Assembly: GCA_002484335.1 (NCBI GenBank)
Contig: DLJQ01000019.1
Coordinates: forward strand, 92,042 to 129,835
Reading direction: 5' to 3'
From: Flavobacteriales bacterium UBA7612
Lineage (GTDB): Bacteria; Bacteroidota; Bacteroidia; Flavobacteriales; Weeksellaceae
DNA length: 37,794 nt
The notes under the pieces are model-generated. The model was not told the DNA's origin. It saw only the letters and a list, made by a program, of their open reading frames with translations, and made no database searches. Shown piece after piece: positions 14,946-24,119 of the stretch (position 1 is its first letter; every line of letters begins with the position of its first letter). The translations under genes were made by a program, and so were the position numbers.

Positions 14946-16238
14946 TTAGGAATTGATGATTTCTACTAATTTCTTCGTTAAATTTTTACGACTAAATTGT
15001 TGAACTTCGCTTTCATTGGTTTCAAATTTCTGATTTGGATTTGCTAACCAATGTTTGTAAAGTGTTAGGATAAATAACTTAATAGCAGATGTATCTTGGT
15101 GAGAAAAATAATTTCCTGCTTCTGTTTTTTTTAGAATTTTTTCGACATCGGCATCTTTTGGACCAATCGCTAAAATAGGATTTCCCGTTGCCATATATTC
15201 GAACAGCTTTCCTGGAATAATTCCTTTTGAGGCTTCATTATCAAAATTGGTTAAGACCAAAAGGTTTGCTTTGTTAATAGCATTCAACGATTCTTGGTGC
15301 GATACATAGCCATGTACAACAAGGTTATCGGATAAGTTATTTTGTAGAATGGTTTGCTTGACATCTTCTGCCAATGAACCATAAAAATTGAGTTTGAAAT
15401 CTTGTTTGAATGTTGTATTCTCTTTTGTGATTTCTGCTAATGCTTGCCACAAAGCGACAGGATTTCTAAGCATTTCTAATCCGCCCGAATAGGTGATTTG
15501 GAAATGATTTTTATCTTTTTCTGTTTGTTCTTGTTTTACTTCCTCGAAACCATTGGTAATTACTTCAACACGGTTTGCTCCAATTTTCTTGAAGTTTTCG
15601 CCATCTGTATAACTTGTAGCTAAAACAATGTCTGCTGTTTGCATGACTTCTCGTTCTAGTTTTTCGTGTTTTTTAGCTGCCCACGATGTTAGTTTTAGTT
15701 CTTTGTGGTAACTAATTTGTGTCCAAGGATCACGAAAATCTGCCAACCATTGTAGGTTAGGAAATTGTTTTTTTAATTTTAAACCTATTAGGTGCAAGCT
15801 ATGTGGTGGACCAGAAGTAACAATGGTATCTATTTTTTCTTTTTGAATAAATTCTTGTAGATATTCGGCAGATGGTTTTACCCAAAATTTGCGTGCATCT
15901 GGAATAAAGAAATTTCCACGTACAAAAACAGAAACTTTGGATAGGAAAGATTGATTTTCTTTCTTCTCGAAATGTCCGCCTTTGTAAGCTTTATTTTTGG
16001 GATTTAGCTTTTCTGCTAATTGATAGGGTTCCCATATTTTATTGGGAATGATTTTTACCTTTGGGTTAATGTCCTTTGATAAGGTTTCATCGAGAATAGG
16101 GTAGGATGGATTCTCGGGAATATATACGTAGGTATCTAAACCAAAATCGGGTAGATATTTGGTGAATTTTAACCAACGTTGTACACCTGGACCTCCCGCA
16201 GGAGGCCAATAATAGGTGATAATTAATATTTTTTTCAT
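14946..16238 (-). CDS. GT4-type glycosyltransferase
   Basis: 430 residues, GT-B fold. The N-terminal domain starts with ILIITYYWPPAGGPGVQRW, the acceptor-side glycine-rich loop of this subgroup. SGPPHSLHLIGLKLKK and WLADFRDPWTQ are typical of it. The C-terminal domain has FQITYSGGLEMLRNP, LVVHGYVSHQE, and GKLFEYMATGNPILAIGPKD, which carries the E-x7-E-like nucleotide-sugar region. It probably transfers a sugar to a lipid carrier or cell-surface glycan on the cytoplasmic face. It is the last gene of a four-gene run, 7 bp after the YfhO-family gene, and R3 follows its stop. Donor and acceptor are not predictable. Confidence 0.85.
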   Translation of the reverse strand: MKKILIITYYWPPAGGPGVQRWLKFTKYLPDFGLDTYVYIPENPSYPILDETLSKDINPKVKIIPNKIWEPYQLAEKLNPKNKAYKGGHFEKKENQSFLSKVSVFVRGNFFIPDARKFWVKPSAEYLQEFIQKEKIDTIVTSGPPHSLHLIGLKLKKQFPNLQWLADFRDPWTQISYHKELKLTSWAAKKHEKLEREVMQTADIVLATSYTDGENFKKIGANRVEVITNGFEEVKQEQTEKDKNHFQITYSGGLEMLRNPVALWQALAEITKENTTFKQDFKLNFYGSLAEDVKQTILQNNLSDNLVVHGYVSHQESLNAINKANLLVLTNFDNEASKGIIPGKLFEYMATGNPILAIGPKDADVEKILKKTEAGNYFSHQDTSAIKLFILTLYKHWLANPNQKFETNESEVQQFSRKNLTKKLVEIINS

Positions 16239-16245
16239 GATAGAA

Positions 16246-18885
16246 TTAAGCTGTTGCAGGTTTTACATCAGAATTCTTTGAGCATTTTTTGTACCCTAAA
16301 TAAATTCCTCCAGCAACAACAATCAATAAAATGATATTCGAAATGATTACAATTGTATTTCCAGTAGAAATAATTTGTGGTTTAAACTCGAATACAATCG
16401 TATGATTTCCTTTTTCCACAGGAATTGCACGTAAAACGTAATTCGCTTTTTCGATAGGAACTTCTTTTCCATCGACTGTAGCAACCCAACCATGTGGATA
16501 ATATATTTCTGAGAATACAGCAACTTGATCAGTTTTTGATGAAGATTTGTATGTCATTTTCATTGGCGAATAATCAACCAAATCTATTTTTGAAATACTA
16601 TCTGCAGCAACATTTATATTTTTGTTTGCAACTAAATCTTTACGTAAAATAACTGTATTATTTACTGGAACAGAATTGATGGCAAGGATTTCGTCGTTGG
16701 CATTTTCCGTCCATTTAATAGTTGAAGCAAACCAAGCACTTCCTAAAGCTGTAGGATTTTTTTGTACTTCTGGTTCTGTAGGACTTCCGTGAACGACATA
16801 TTTTGTATTCAACATATTTAGAACATTGACTAATCCTGTTTCATCTTGTATTCCGTACTGTTTAAGACGAGAATCTTGAGAGAAATAGATGTCAACAACA
16901 TCTTGGTATTTACCTAATTTTGCAGCATGATATCCACCAATAGAAGGTACAAAATAAGATGTTCCTGCTTCGTTGAATGTACTTACAGCTGTATTATACA
17001 CACGGAAATGTGATTTATCTTGTTTTGATATACTAGACAATAATTTGTTCATTGGAACTTTGTAAGCAATTTGTGCTACATTATTGTTTTTGCTTGCTTC
17101 GTCTTGTAAACGAGTTGACATTTCTGTAGGAAATGGATTTTCTACAATGCTTTTTGAAATGAAGTTATCATCATTCAAATAACGTTTGTTTATAGTGTAA
17201 CCATCAATTAATGCTAATGCACCAATTCCTAATATGACAATTCCAGATTTTTTTATAAATTTTAGGTTATAAGCTAATAATAATCCTAATGTTAATAATA
17301 CAAATATCAATGTACGTAATGTATCTGCTTTGAACATAGCAACACGGTCCATGATAAGTGCATCATCTAAACGTTTCATTAATCCATCCCAAAGAGCAAC
17401 AGCATTTGGATTGGCTTGTTGTATTTGTCCAATTAATTGTTCAGTCATTAATTTTTCGTCACCAGATGTAAACGAGAATAATAATCCACCAAATAAATAA
17501 AATAGGATTAATACACCAACTGTAGAACCACCAGCTATATAAAGTACTTTCTTTTTGAATTCATCTGTTTCGTCTGAATTGAAAAAGTAATATAGCGTTA
17601 GTATAGCCAAAAATGGCATTGTAAATTCTGCGATAACTAGGATAGACGATACAGCACGGAATTTATCGTACATTGGGAAATAGTCGATAAATAAATTGGT
17701 GATGAATGGTAAATTTTTACCCCAAGCTAAAACAAAACTTAATATAGTTGCAGCAACTAACCATTTTTTATAGGTAGCGTATTTACCACGAACCATAAAC
17801 ATTCCTATAATAAATAAGAATACAACGACAGCTCCTTGATAAGCTGGTCCTGAAGTACCTGGTTGATCTCCCCAATATGCACTTCGTGGCATTCCTGAAA
17901 TAGCTTGATAAACTTGTTGATTAAATTCATCTTCACCAAGACTATACTGTGTATTTTGTAATTCGGATGTATAATTTTTTAAATCTTCTGGATTAGTTTG
18001 CGAACCTCCACCCATAAGATTAGGAATAAAAAGATTTAATGTTTCTAATTTTCCATAACTCCATTGTGTAATGTAATCGTGGTCTAATCCGTTTGAGTTC
18101 TTTTTTAGTAACGTCATTTCAGATTTTCCACGAGTTGTTTCTTTACTATATTCGTAGGTAGATAACAAACGATTGGCATTTAAACCAACGGCAATTAATA
18201 TAGCTACAACAGCTAAAGCAGATGATTTTAAGAAATCGGGTAATTCTTTTTTCTTGATGCTATCTATGAATTGAACAATTGCAAAAACTAACATCGCTAA
18301 AAACAAATAGAATGTCATTTGGATGTGATTAGCTTGTAATTGTAAGCCCATGAATAATGTTGTAAGAACAAATCCAGTAATATATTTTTTACGATACAAT
18401 AGTAGAATTCCTGCAATAAGAGGTGCAAAGTATCCTATAGTATGTAATTTACCATTATGTCCAGCAGCAATTAATTCGAAATAATACGAACCAAAAGCGA
18501 AGAATATAGCACCAACAAGTGCATATTTCCACTTTTTGAAAACAGTTAATCCTAAAATAAAGAATCCTGTGAACAGTAAGAAGATGTAATCGGCAGGACG
18601 AGGTAAAAATCGAAAGATACCATCAATAGATTTTATTACGTCAAAATCAAATTTTGCTCCAGTTTGATAAGTTGGCATTCCACCAAACATAGCATCAGAC
18701 CAATATACATTTTCTCCTGTTTTATTTTGGTAGGTTAACATTTCTTGTGCACTACCTCTGTAATTGATAATATCTGGTTGTATAACAGATTTACCAGATA
18801 AAACTGGAGAACAATAGAGTAAAGCTATTACTACAAAAAGTAGTAATGAAATAAGAACATAGATTAAATTCTTTTTATTTTTCAT
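16246..18885 (-). CDS. YfhO-family polytopic membrane protein
   Basis: 879 residues. The first about 570 residues contain around 12–14 membrane segments, with the characteristic early loop SGKSVIQPDIINYRGSAQEM and YWSDAMFGGMPTYQ typical of YfhO and related GT-C-like proteins. A large extracytoplasmic domain follows (about 590–840; EIYYPHGWVATVDGKEVPI, RAIPVEKGNHTIVFEF) and one last membrane segment near 845–865. YfhO members are linked to lipid-linked sugar transfer onto envelope polymers. The start overlaps the end of the DUF4834 gene by 11 bp and the glycosyltransferase starts 7 bp after its stop. The four genes very probably form an operon for a surface-glycan step. Confidence 0.85.
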   Translation of the reverse strand: MKNKKNLIYVLISLLLFVVIALLYCSPVLSGKSVIQPDIINYRGSAQEMLTYQNKTGENVYWSDAMFGGMPTYQTGAKFDFDVIKSIDGIFRFLPRPADYIFLLFTGFFILGLTVFKKWKYALVGAIFFAFGSYYFELIAAGHNGKLHTIGYFAPLIAGILLLYRKKYITGFVLTTLFMGLQLQANHIQMTFYLFLAMLVFAIVQFIDSIKKKELPDFLKSSALAVVAILIAVGLNANRLLSTYEYSKETTRGKSEMTLLKKNSNGLDHDYITQWSYGKLETLNLFIPNLMGGGSQTNPEDLKNYTSELQNTQYSLGEDEFNQQVYQAISGMPRSAYWGDQPGTSGPAYQGAVVVFLFIIGMFMVRGKYATYKKWLVAATILSFVLAWGKNLPFITNLFIDYFPMYDKFRAVSSILVIAEFTMPFLAILTLYYFFNSDETDEFKKKVLYIAGGSTVGVLILFYLFGGLLFSFTSGDEKLMTEQLIGQIQQANPNAVALWDGLMKRLDDALIMDRVAMFKADTLRTLIFVLLTLGLLLAYNLKFIKKSGIVILGIGALALIDGYTINKRYLNDDNFISKSIVENPFPTEMSTRLQDEASKNNNVAQIAYKVPMNKLLSSISKQDKSHFRVYNTAVSTFNEAGTSYFVPSIGGYHAAKLGKYQDVVDIYFSQDSRLKQYGIQDETGLVNVLNMLNTKYVVHGSPTEPEVQKNPTALGSAWFASTIKWTENANDEILAINSVPVNNTVILRKDLVANKNINVAADSISKIDLVDYSPMKMTYKSSSKTDQVAVFSEIYYPHGWVATVDGKEVPIEKANYVLRAIPVEKGNHTIVFEFKPQIISTGNTIVIISNIILLIVVAGGIYLGYKKCSKNSDVKPATA

Positions 18886-19132
18886 CCTTTTTTTCTTCGA
18901 TTATTTCATAATCCACTGTTTCGGCGTCAATATTATATTTCGGCTTGTCAAATGATTTTTGAGTTTGTGATTCTTGTTGAGAATCAGTCGTATTTCTACT
19001 TTGATTGTAGGCATTTTGTTGCTGATTAAGCGCTTCTTTAAAAACCTTCTTAATCACGAATAATTTTCTTAAAAATCGAAAGATAGTTAAGAAAATTATA
19101 CTTAAAACAATAATCCAAATTATATTTTTCAT
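18875..19132 (-). CDS. DUF4834 family small membrane protein
   Basis: 85 residues. One membrane helix at the N terminus (about 4–28, IIWIIVLSIIFLTIFRFLRKLF) is followed by a polar, glutamine- and asparagine-rich cytosolic tail ending in ETVDYEIIEEKKDEK. The conserved aromatic/acidic end (VDYEIIEE) is the hallmark of DUF4834, a Bacteroidota family commonly beside YfhO genes. It overlaps the YfhO-family start by 11 bp and begins 1 bp after the DUF6263 stop. The function is unknown; it may be a scaffold for the neighbouring membrane enzyme. Confidence 0.8.
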   Translation of the reverse strand: MKNIIWIIVLSIIFLTIFRFLRKLFVIKKVFKEALNQQQNAYNQSRNTTDSQQESQTQKSFDKPKYNIDAETVDYEIIEEKKDEK

Positions 19133-19133
19133 T

Positions 19134-20195
19134 TTAGTTAACTGTTGTTACAGTAGTAACAGTTTCTGTCATTGTTTGTTTTTGACCTTGAGCTTCTACT
19201 GTACGTTTTAAAGTTTCTTTTTTTGTTAAATTAACTTTGTTTATCCATCCAGATTTTGTGTCGATTAAAATCTTTCCATCAACATTTGCATCACTATTAG
19301 CAGACATTTTTACTTCATTCTGAGAATCACTTCCTTTCATATCTTGTGAACCTTTTACAGTAATTGTTGTATTTGTAGGATCTACACTAGTAAGTGTTCT
19401 TTTCATTGAAATATTACCTTTCATTGGTCCTTGATCAATTTTTTGACTGTCACTCCAAGACTCTTTTAAATCAATTGATTTTTTAGGAAAAACATTCATT
19501 GTTTCTTCAAATTGACTAGATATAGCATCTTTATTCAATGAATTATTAATGACTTCTGTAAAGAATTTGAACTCTTCTGCACTTACTTGTTTTTTTACAG
19601 AATTTAAAATAGAAGATTTTACAGTATCTAGTCCATCAACACTAATTACTTTACCTGTTTGATCAATTTTCATTGTATACGTTTTTCCTGCCATAGCTTT
19701 ATAGATAGACCAAGAAACAGCAATTTCTTTATCAGCAGGTTTTGAAGAGTTGGTATCGTATGAAATAGATTTACCAGAGGGATCTGTCATTTTTTCACTG
19801 TATTGTTTTGATTTTACTTCCAGCGTGTAAACTCCATCTTTAAAATCTTTTACAGTATAATCGACTTGTTTTTTACTTTCACTAGACATTTTTTGCGATT
19901 GTTTACCATCTGTAGCAGAATGAGTATTTTTAATCGTTAATGTCATTGGATATGTTTTACCAACTTCTAAGTTATATTTATAAGAATATTTTCCATCTTC
20001 ACCTTTTTCTACAGCCATTGGCTCTGGTTTAGCAGGAGTTGCTACACTTACAGAATCTGTTGATTCAGATTTTGTAATGGTATCACCTTTTTCATTTACG
20101 ATTACCTCTTTACCATCTTTTGTAACTTTCTTATCGTCTTTTTTACATGATACAACTGCCATGGCAATAGCCATCATGAATACTATTTTTTTCAT
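19134..20195 (-). CDS. DUF6263 family lipoprotein
   Basis: 353 residues. The lipoprotein signal is MKKIVFMMAIAMAVVSC with lipobox cysteine 17, followed by a lysine/aspartate-rich linker and a serine/threonine-rich stretch. The main domain (about 75–350) begins YSYKYNLEVGKTYPMTL and repeats beta strands with alternating polar residues, ending in KTKKETLKRTVEAQG-type text. This matches DUF6263, a Bacteroidota surface or periplasmic lipoprotein family of unknown function. It is the first gene of the operon through DUF4834, YfhO and the glycosyltransferase. No promoter was firmly identified in the 266-bp space upstream. Confidence 0.75.
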   Translation of the reverse strand: MKKIVFMMAIAMAVVSCKKDDKKVTKDGKEVIVNEKGDTITKSESTDSVSVATPAKPEPMAVEKGEDGKYSYKYNLEVGKTYPMTLTIKNTHSATDGKQSQKMSSESKKQVDYTVKDFKDGVYTLEVKSKQYSEKMTDPSGKSISYDTNSSKPADKEIAVSWSIYKAMAGKTYTMKIDQTGKVISVDGLDTVKSSILNSVKKQVSAEEFKFFTEVINNSLNKDAISSQFEETMNVFPKKSIDLKESWSDSQKIDQGPMKGNISMKRTLTSVDPTNTTITVKGSQDMKGSDSQNEVKMSANSDANVDGKILIDTKSGWINKVNLTKKETLKRTVEAQGQKQTMTETVTTVTTVN

Positions 20196-20405
20196 ATAAA
20201 TCTTTCTTTGATAATTGGTTTTAATACCAAAATCAATCCAAAAATAATGAATTTAGTTGATTTTTTAACATTAAGCTTAAAATTGATTGGGATTGAATTA
20301 AATAATTTTTTTTCTTTATCTTATTTAATAATTCACTTTTCATGACATTTGATACTTAAAAATATAAGCTTTTCAAAAACATAATTTTAGGATTAGTAAA
20401 TAAAA

Positions 20406-20433
20406 AAGCCTCAAATTGTCAATTTTGAGGCTT
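20406..20433 (-). terminator. Terminator of the two-component operon
   Basis: Stem AAGCCTCAAA (20406–20415) with TTTGAGGCTT (20424–20433), 8-base loop, and a T-run on the minus strand below 20406. It lies 28 bp past the response-regulator stop and can also work in the opposite direction. Confidence 0.8.
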
Positions 20434-20461
20434 ATAATTATAATTGGTCAGATTATAATTT

Positions 20462-21124
20462 CTACAGAATTCCCATATCTTTACAAATAGCTATCATTTC
20501 GATATTATTTCTAGCATTAAGAGAGTCCCGTAGGTCATTTAGTCGTTTTTCAATAGCACTTCGGCTGTTGGGTTGTAATCCTTCTTGTTTAAAATGAGCA
20601 CAAATTTCATGCTGTTTCCAGCCTCTAGATAATGAATCAAGTAAATTAATGTCATAATCAGTTACCTCGATAGTATTATTTCTGATAGAATTTAGAATAT
20701 CTTGAGGGATTACTATTTCATCAGCAAAAACTCTTTTGATTGTATTTTTTAATTCTTTTGCATCATTTCTCCCTTTACTCACATAACCATTAATTCCTAA
20801 TCCGTGAAAAAGCTCATCAATAAGTTGAGTTTTTTTTTCGATAGAAAAAGCGATTATTTTAATATTAGGTTGAATTTTTTTTACCTCAGCAATTAATTCC
20901 TGTCCAGAATTAATACTTTGTTCAACAAAATCATCATCAAATTCTAAGTCTGTAATCAAAAGTTCATATGGTTTTTCTTCTGTTATAGCTGATTTTACTT
21001 TTTTTAAAGCAGCATCACAGTAACTTACAAATTCAAATTCTGGTACAAATAATTCTTCTAAAGTGTTGATTACACCTAAATTTCTAATTTCATGATCTTC
21101 AGCAATAAGTACTTTTTTAAACAT
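20462..21124 (-). CDS. Response regulator with receiver and LuxR-like HTH
   Basis: 220 residues. The receiver domain (1–125) has the acidic pair E9/D10, the phosphoacceptor aspartate D59 in LLITDLEFDD and the lysine in GYVSKGRN. The C-terminal 60 residues (DINLLDSLSRGWKQHEICAHFKQ … SRSAIEKRLNDLRDSLNARNNIEMI) form a modified LuxR/NarL-type helix-turn-helix. It is encoded 6 bp after the TPR histidine kinase, so it is the cognate regulator. The loop VEQSINSGQELIAEV is an extension between beta3 and helix 3 that is common in flavobacterial members. Targets are unknown. Confidence 0.9.
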   Translation of the reverse strand: MFKKVLIAEDHEIRNLGVINTLEELFVPEFEFVSYCDAALKKVKSAITEEKPYELLITDLEFDDDFVEQSINSGQELIAEVKKIQPNIKIIAFSIEKKTQLIDELFHGLGINGYVSKGRNDAKELKNTIKRVFADEIVIPQDILNSIRNNTIEVTDYDINLLDSLSRGWKQHEICAHFKQEGLQPNSRSAIEKRLNDLRDSLNARNNIEMIAICKDMGIL

Positions 21125-21130
21125 TGTTTA

Positions 21131-22771
21131 TTATGTTGGTATAGTAATATGAATAACCAATCCTTTGGTCATATTTTTTTCAAAAATAATTTTTCCATTT
21201 ATTGTGGCAATACGGTTTTCCATATTTCGGATACCAGAAGTCGATTTTTTTTGTAAAAAATCCATACCAACCCCATTATCAGTGTATTTGATTTTTAAAA
21301 ATTTTTCAGTTTTTTCAATTTTTATACTTACTAATTTAGCTTTACTATGTTTTATCATGTTAATCATGCACTCTCGTAAAGTATAAAAAACCTCCATTTG
21401 GATGTTATTTGATATGTTATTCCACTTCTGTTGATTGTTACCAACAATTAAAATTTTGTGTTTATCTGAAGAATATGAATTGAGCATTTCAGCTAATCGT
21501 TTAGAAAAATCTTTATCTTGTAATTCTTCAAGATCTTCTCGAGCAATATCTCTAGATTCTTCATACATTCTTTCAATATCATTTAGAGTACGTTCTTTAT
21601 CAAAATCTGGATTATTTTGTATTTGCATCATTGTATGATATAATCCGTTTGCAACAACATCATGTACTTTTTTAGAATATTTAATTTGAGTGTTTTTAAC
21701 TTCTAATTCTTTTTGTTGTTGTAGTCTTTTTTTTCTTCTCTTGTACCAGATAAATCCAATACATAAACTAATAAAAAGAATAGCAATAACAATATATTGT
21801 TTTAATATATGATTTTGTTTTTTTATATTTTCAGATTTCTCTTTTTCAGTATCATAACGTATAAGGGCAAATTGATTTTTAGATTTAGCTCTTACAGTTT
21901 GTATGCTATCACTCAACATTTGATAATCATGAAAATACTTTTTGGAATTATCTGGTGTTTCAAGTAAAATTAATTTTTCTAATGCTTCTAATTTATCATC
22001 AGGATTATTTATTTTTTTTGTATTCAAAAGCATTTCTTTCGCATAAAAAAGAGATTGAGATTTATCTTTTTTAAAAAAGTAATTAGATAAATGAGAATTA
22101 CTTGCACTTATTCCGTAAATGTCATTTTCTTTTTCTCTCATCTTTAATGCATTTAAAAGCATTGGTAATGCATTATATGTAGAATCTTGTAAAAATTTAG
22201 CATATGCTAAATTATCAATTATTTTAGATTTTAGATTTTTATGGATTTCAGGATTTTCTATTTTTATGGATTCTAATAGAGAAATAGCTCTTTTAAATTT
22301 TTTTTCTTCATATAAAGAAGTTGATAAATTATTAATTATATGAGCTCGTTCATTTAAATTATCTGTAATATCTAAGGCTTTTTCGTACCATATTATAGCA
22401 TCTTTATGATCTTTAAGATTTGTTTTTGAAATGGCAATAGAATTATAAATTGATATTAGATTATTTTGTTTTTTTCCAAGAATTTTTAAAGCTTCTATAC
22501 ATGTTTCAACACTTCCAAAATAATCTCCTTTCTCATTTTGAATAAATGATTGATATATAAGTGCATTTGAACTATTAATATTATCGTTCTCTTTTTGATA
22601 ATATTCAAATGATTTATTAAAATAGTAGTAAGCACTATCACTATTTTTATTGAATAAACTCTCACCTTTTGAATAAAATTCATCTCCTTTTTTTATTGAA
22701 AGTTGTTTTTTTTCATTTTCTGAACAAGAAAATAAAATTAGCAGTAAGAAGAAATAAGAAAAATACCTCAT
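21131..22771 (-). CDS. TPR-domain sensor histidine kinase, membrane-anchored
   Basis: 546 residues. The N terminus MRYFSYFFLLLILFSC is a lipoprotein-like signal. Residues about 25–290 are TPR-like helix pairs in the periplasm. A membrane helix lies at about 326–343 (VIAILFISLCIGFIWY), followed by a coiled coil. H370 in YSKKVHDVVANG is the phosphoaccepting histidine of a HisKA_3-type H-box, and the HATPase region has ECMINMIKHSKA (N box), DNGVGMD (G1) and GIRNMENRI (G2). It phosphorylates the response regulator encoded 6 bp downstream. Combining a lipobox with a membrane helix is unusual; the cysteine may be a simple signal-peptide feature. Confidence 0.9.
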   Translation of the reverse strand: MRYFSYFFLLLILFSCSENEKKQLSIKKGDEFYSKGESLFNKNSDSAYYYFNKSFEYYQKENDNINSSNALIYQSFIQNEKGDYFGSVETCIEALKILGKKQNNLISIYNSIAISKTNLKDHKDAIIWYEKALDITDNLNERAHIINNLSTSLYEEKKFKRAISLLESIKIENPEIHKNLKSKIIDNLAYAKFLQDSTYNALPMLLNALKMREKENDIYGISASNSHLSNYFFKKDKSQSLFYAKEMLLNTKKINNPDDKLEALEKLILLETPDNSKKYFHDYQMLSDSIQTVRAKSKNQFALIRYDTEKEKSENIKKQNHILKQYIVIAILFISLCIGFIWYKRRKKRLQQQKELEVKNTQIKYSKKVHDVVANGLYHTMMQIQNNPDFDKERTLNDIERMYEESRDIAREDLEELQDKDFSKRLAEMLNSYSSDKHKILIVGNNQQKWNNISNNIQMEVFYTLRECMINMIKHSKAKLVSIKIEKTEKFLKIKYTDNGVGMDFLQKKSTSGIRNMENRIATINGKIIFEKNMTKGLVIHITIPT

Positions 22772-22816
22772 ACTGCTAATTTAATAAAACTATTTATTCA
22801 AAATAATAACTCTTAA

Positions 22817-22999
22817 TTATTTTTTAGGGGGTATTTGTGCTGTATCTCCAATACTATCTGTATTTATTGCCTGAACTTTTACTTCGGTTGTTTTTGTTGT
22901 TGTATTTGTGTTAGTTTTTAAAGTTGTAGTGTTGTTATTGCTACTGCTACTGCTACTTGGACTCACTAATCCTATCAACATTAATAAAAAATTTAACAT
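22817..22999 (-). CDS. Small secreted or membrane-attached peptide upstream of the kinase
   Basis: 60 residues. A short hydrophobic start (MLNFLLMLIGLVSP) is followed by a low-complexity serine/asparagine/threonine stretch and TEVKVQAINTDSIGDTAQIPPKK. Codon use is protein-like (AGC/AGT alternation, ACA-rich) and the gap to the kinase start is 45 bp. It is probably transcribed with the kinase and regulator. It has no family I know; it might be a signal-modulating peptide, but chance cannot be excluded. Confidence 0.45.
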   Translation of the reverse strand: MLNFLLMLIGLVSPSSSSSSNNNTTTLKTNTNTTTKTTEVKVQAINTDSIGDTAQIPPKK

Positions 23000-23383
23000 A
23001 GTTTAAAATTTAAGTTTTAATAATTATTACGTTAACCTAAAACACAATGTCTTAGGCATTTTTAACATGAATAACAAGAAGCGCTTCTTAAATTTCATGA
23101 AAACAATGTTTCTCAAAACAATCAGAATAAATGGTTTACCTCATTTAATTCTTACTAAATGTTTTGTTCTGCATCATTAAAAATCATTCTTTTAATTTCA
23201 CTTATTTAGAGTGAATTTTTCATCTTGATTTCTGGTACAAATTAACATTCATTATAAGGTATTTTTTCAGACACAGAAGGGACAAATTATTGACAAAAAT
23301 TACTAGTATACTTATGGAAAACCGTAAGTATATTGTCTTTTTTTTGTCTATTTTGGACGCCATTTTATTTTATTGTTTCAAAA
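23000..23383. other. 384-bp divergent intergenic region
   Basis: Lies between the two-component operon (minus) and the gene at 23384 (plus), so it should carry both promoters. The clearest structure is an inverted repeat at 23305–23334, described separately. Otherwise it is A/T-rich and I see no gene. Confidence 0.5.
23305..23334 (+). promoter_or_regulatory. 13-bp inverted repeat with AAAA loop
   Basis: Arms AGTATACTTATGG (23305–23317) and CCGTAAGTATATT (23322–23334) pair over 13 positions as RNA, two of them G·U. It lies 50 bp before the ATG at 23384. It could be an operator or a leader hairpin for that gene. Confidence 0.5.
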
Positions 23384-24049
23384 ATGTTTGACAAAAAAAG
23401 AAAATTGGTTGAGAAGGTATTTGAAAAAGCAAAAAATGAATTACCAAAAAGTAGTAAAACTGCAATTGCTTTTTATCTGAGTGCTCTATTTGAAGAAGAA
23501 TATGGTTTTTCTAAAGATGAAAGAACATTTGTTAGATTTTATAAAAAATTAGTTGAAGAAGAACTTGATTATAATATTGATCTTATAACATTAGATCATA
23601 TGAGTTTGTATTTAGGTTATGAAAATTTTAATGAATTTTCTAAAAATTATAGAAATGAATCTATAACATATGATTATGGCACGTTAAAAGTATCTATTTC
23701 CGAATCATCCGAAGGAGAAGATATTTTATCAAGAGTTGTAGTTAATATAACTAATGCACCTATTTTTACAATACCTGAGTTTATAACTAAACATAAGAAT
23801 AGTTTTGGTTTTTTTTCTGTATTAATTTTTTTAGGGATTTTAATTTCTCCTTATAATTTTTTTAATAAAAATAACCAAAATAGAATAGTAGAGGTTAGAG
23901 AAGAAATATATTTAGATAGCATATTAAATAATAATACGCCATCTAATCTTATAATTAATTTAATAAAAGAAAATAAACCAATTAATAAAAGACTAAAATG
24001 TATTTATTGGAATATTGATCATTATGAAGCTGTTTATGTAATAAAATGA
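23384..24049 (+). CDS. Unknown protein, cytosolic N-terminal domain plus one membrane helix
   Basis: ATG at 23384 gives MFDKKRKLVEKVFEKAKNELP…, 221 residues; the 17 in-frame residues upstream look non-coding. The N-terminal part (about 1–100) is a compact, helical, Lys/Glu-rich domain (SSKTAIAFYLSALFEEEYGFSKDERTFVRFYKKLVEEE, LYLGYENFNEFSK), a type found at the start of several flavobacterial proteins. A membrane segment is at about 154–172 (FFSVLIFLGILIS) followed by a tail of about 50 residues. It is divergent from the two-component operon, and a regulatory link is only possible. A strong terminator (24071–24096) separates it from dnaK. Confidence 0.75.
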   Translation: MFDKKRKLVEKVFEKAKNELPKSSKTAIAFYLSALFEEEYGFSKDERTFVRFYKKLVEEELDYNIDLITLDHMSLYLGYENFNEFSKNYRNESITYDYGTLKVSISESSEGEDILSRVVVNITNAPIFTIPEFITKHKNSFGFFSVLIFLGILISPYNFFNKNNQNRIVEVREEIYLDSILNNNTPSNLIINLIKENKPINKRLKCIYWNIDHYEAVYVIK

Positions 24050-24070
24050 GTAATGGTTATAAACAAAAAA

Positions 24071-24096
24071 AATCCTCAAACTAATGTTTGAGGATT
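24071..24096. terminator. Bidirectional terminator between 23384 gene and dnaK
   Basis: Perfect 11-bp stem AATCCTCAAAC (24071–24081) and GTTTGAGGATT (24086–24096), TAAT loop, T-runs on both strands. It serves the converging genes ending at 24049 and 24120. Confidence 0.9.
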
Positions 24097-24119
24097 TTTT
24101 TATATCTAAATGGAGTTGA

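Noticed and set aside
22495..22683. 62-residue minus-strand frame within the kinase gene
   Set aside because: It is an out-of-frame shadow inside the TPR-coding region.
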